Source of the DNA: JBBIRT01 sp037441725
Lineage (GTDB): Bacteria > Desulfobacterota > BSN033 > UBA1163
Assembly: GCA_037441725.1 (NCBI GenBank)
Contig: JBBIRT010000077.1
Span: forward strand, 1-15,766
Length of the DNA stretch: 15,766 nucleotides
Direction of reading: 5' to 3'
Shown here piece by piece: positions 15,494 to 15,766 of the stretch. Position numbers and translations under genes: made by a program. The first letter of the stretch is position 1, and the number at the start of each line of letters is the position of its first letter. Below the pieces are notes generated by a model, which made no database searches, had not been told where the DNA came from, and worked only from the letters and a program-made list of their open reading frames with translations.

Positions 15494-15751
15494 GTGAAAC
15501 CCCTGCGATACGACGTCCAATTCAAACCCAGAGCGGTGAGGGACATTGAACGCTTACCTTCCCGCACTCAAGCCCAGGTCTTTGCTCGAATTATAGAAAT
15601 GAGCAACGATTTAAAGGGAGATGTTAAGCGACTCACAAATTTCACTCCCGAGTATCGCTTGCGTGTTGGGGACTATAGAGTGTTGTTTGAGGTTGAGGAG
15701 AGCCCGATCAACATATATCGGATTCGCCATCGGCGTGAAGCGTACCGATGA
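15494..15751 (+). CDS. RelE/ParE-family type II toxin (predicted mRNA interferase)
   Basis: This 85-residue basic protein has the RelE fold signature. It opens with YDVQFKPRAVRDIERLP, has a two-helix middle, then YRLRVGDYRVLFEVEE and the C-terminal IYRIRHRREAYR. Basic residues Arg55, Arg57, Arg62 and Arg78-Arg81 with Tyr84 correspond to the kind of residues RelE toxins use to cut mRNA on the ribosome. The GTG at 15494 is the only start available: the frame is closed by a TGA at 15473 and has no other start codon in between. The site upstream (GGGATAGG) is a poor Shine-Dalgarno, suggesting weak translation from a strong promoter. No antitoxin gene precedes it, unlike relBE; a downstream antitoxin beyond the window (higBA-like order) is possible. 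Family assignment is good; exact subfamily and activity are not known. Confidence 0.85.
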   Translation: MKPLRYDVQFKPRAVRDIERLPSRTQAQVFARIIEMSNDLKGDVKRLTNFTPEYRLRVGDYRVLFEVEESPINIYRIRHRREAYR

Positions 15752-15753
15752 AC

Positions 15754-15758
15754 GGAGG
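15754..15758 (+). promoter_or_regulatory. Shine-Dalgarno for a gene starting beyond the window
   Basis: GGAGG begins three bases after the toxin stop and leaves eight bases to the end of the window. A start codon immediately outside would be ideally spaced, which is the layout expected for a co-transcribed antitoxin. Confidence 0.45.
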
Positions 15759-15766
15759 TTAGATCC

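Noticed and set aside
15758..15764. GTTAGAT after the toxin as an integron attC core site (GTTRRRY)
   Set aside because: The seven-base match is loose, only seven bases separate it from the toxin stop, and no paired core sites or attC-like inverted arms are visible before it.
1..15766. CRISPR array, tRNA, rRNA or insertion sequence
   Set aside because: No regularly spaced identical repeats, no tRNA- or rRNA-like segments and no transposase-like frames with terminal repeats were seen.

Overview
The window carries most of a respiratory complex I (nuo) operon on the + strand. It is followed by a short, AT-richer accessory tail holding a decayed integron integrase and a RelE-type toxin gene. The complex I order is nuoB (3' end only), nuoC, nuoD, a NuoF-tail/GltD-like fusion, a formate-dehydrogenase-like nuoG, then nuoH, I, J, K, L, M and N. 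Moderate base composition, this gene order, the fusion protein and the style of the integrase relic all suggest a bacterium of the Desulfobacterota (former Deltaproteobacteria) or a neighbouring anaerobic lineage. This is inference from recognisable protein families; no 16S or other marker gene is present.

Bases 1-8123 encode the peripheral arm plus NuoH. NuoB, NuoC, NuoD and NuoI are conventional. The electron-input module is not: there is no nuoE between nuoD and nuoG, and the NADH/FMN-binding part of NuoF is absent. In their place stands a 650-residue protein. It joins the C-terminal N3-type Fe-S domain of NuoF to a complete glutamate-synthase-small-subunit-like FAD/NAD(P)H oxidoreductase. 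The next gene is an 869-residue NuoG with every expected Fe-S ligand, but Ser where catalytic formate dehydrogenases have Cys or Sec. The likely electron path is pyridine nucleotide (or another donor) to the FAD module, to the N3-like cluster, to the NuoG clusters, to NuoI and NuoB, to quinone.

Bases 8124-14318 encode the membrane arm: NuoJ, K, L, M and N, with the proton-channel Glu and Lys residues present. The spacers are short, and the longest (147 bases, between nuoI and nuoJ) holds no recognised gene. Two nuo genes are interrupted in this sequence: nuoD by an in-frame TGA and nuoH by an in-frame TAG near its start. nuoH also contains a run of ten N. These are best read as draft-assembly errors, though real inactivation cannot be excluded from the sequence alone.

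Bases 14319-15766 are accessory. On the - strand, 15300 down to 14531, lies the remains of an integron integrase (IntI). It keeps the IntI-specific segment and the C-terminal catalytic HxLR and Tyr motifs. It has a frameshift, a large internal deletion that removed the first catalytic Arg, and a small second deletion. Divergent from it, on the + strand, a perfect sigma70 consensus promoter (TTGACA, 17 bases, TATAAT) precedes a relE-like toxin gene. A Shine-Dalgarno sequence just after the toxin implies another gene, possibly the antitoxin, beginning at the window edge. The divergent layout resembles an integron platform and its first cassette, but no canonical attI or attC site could be found.
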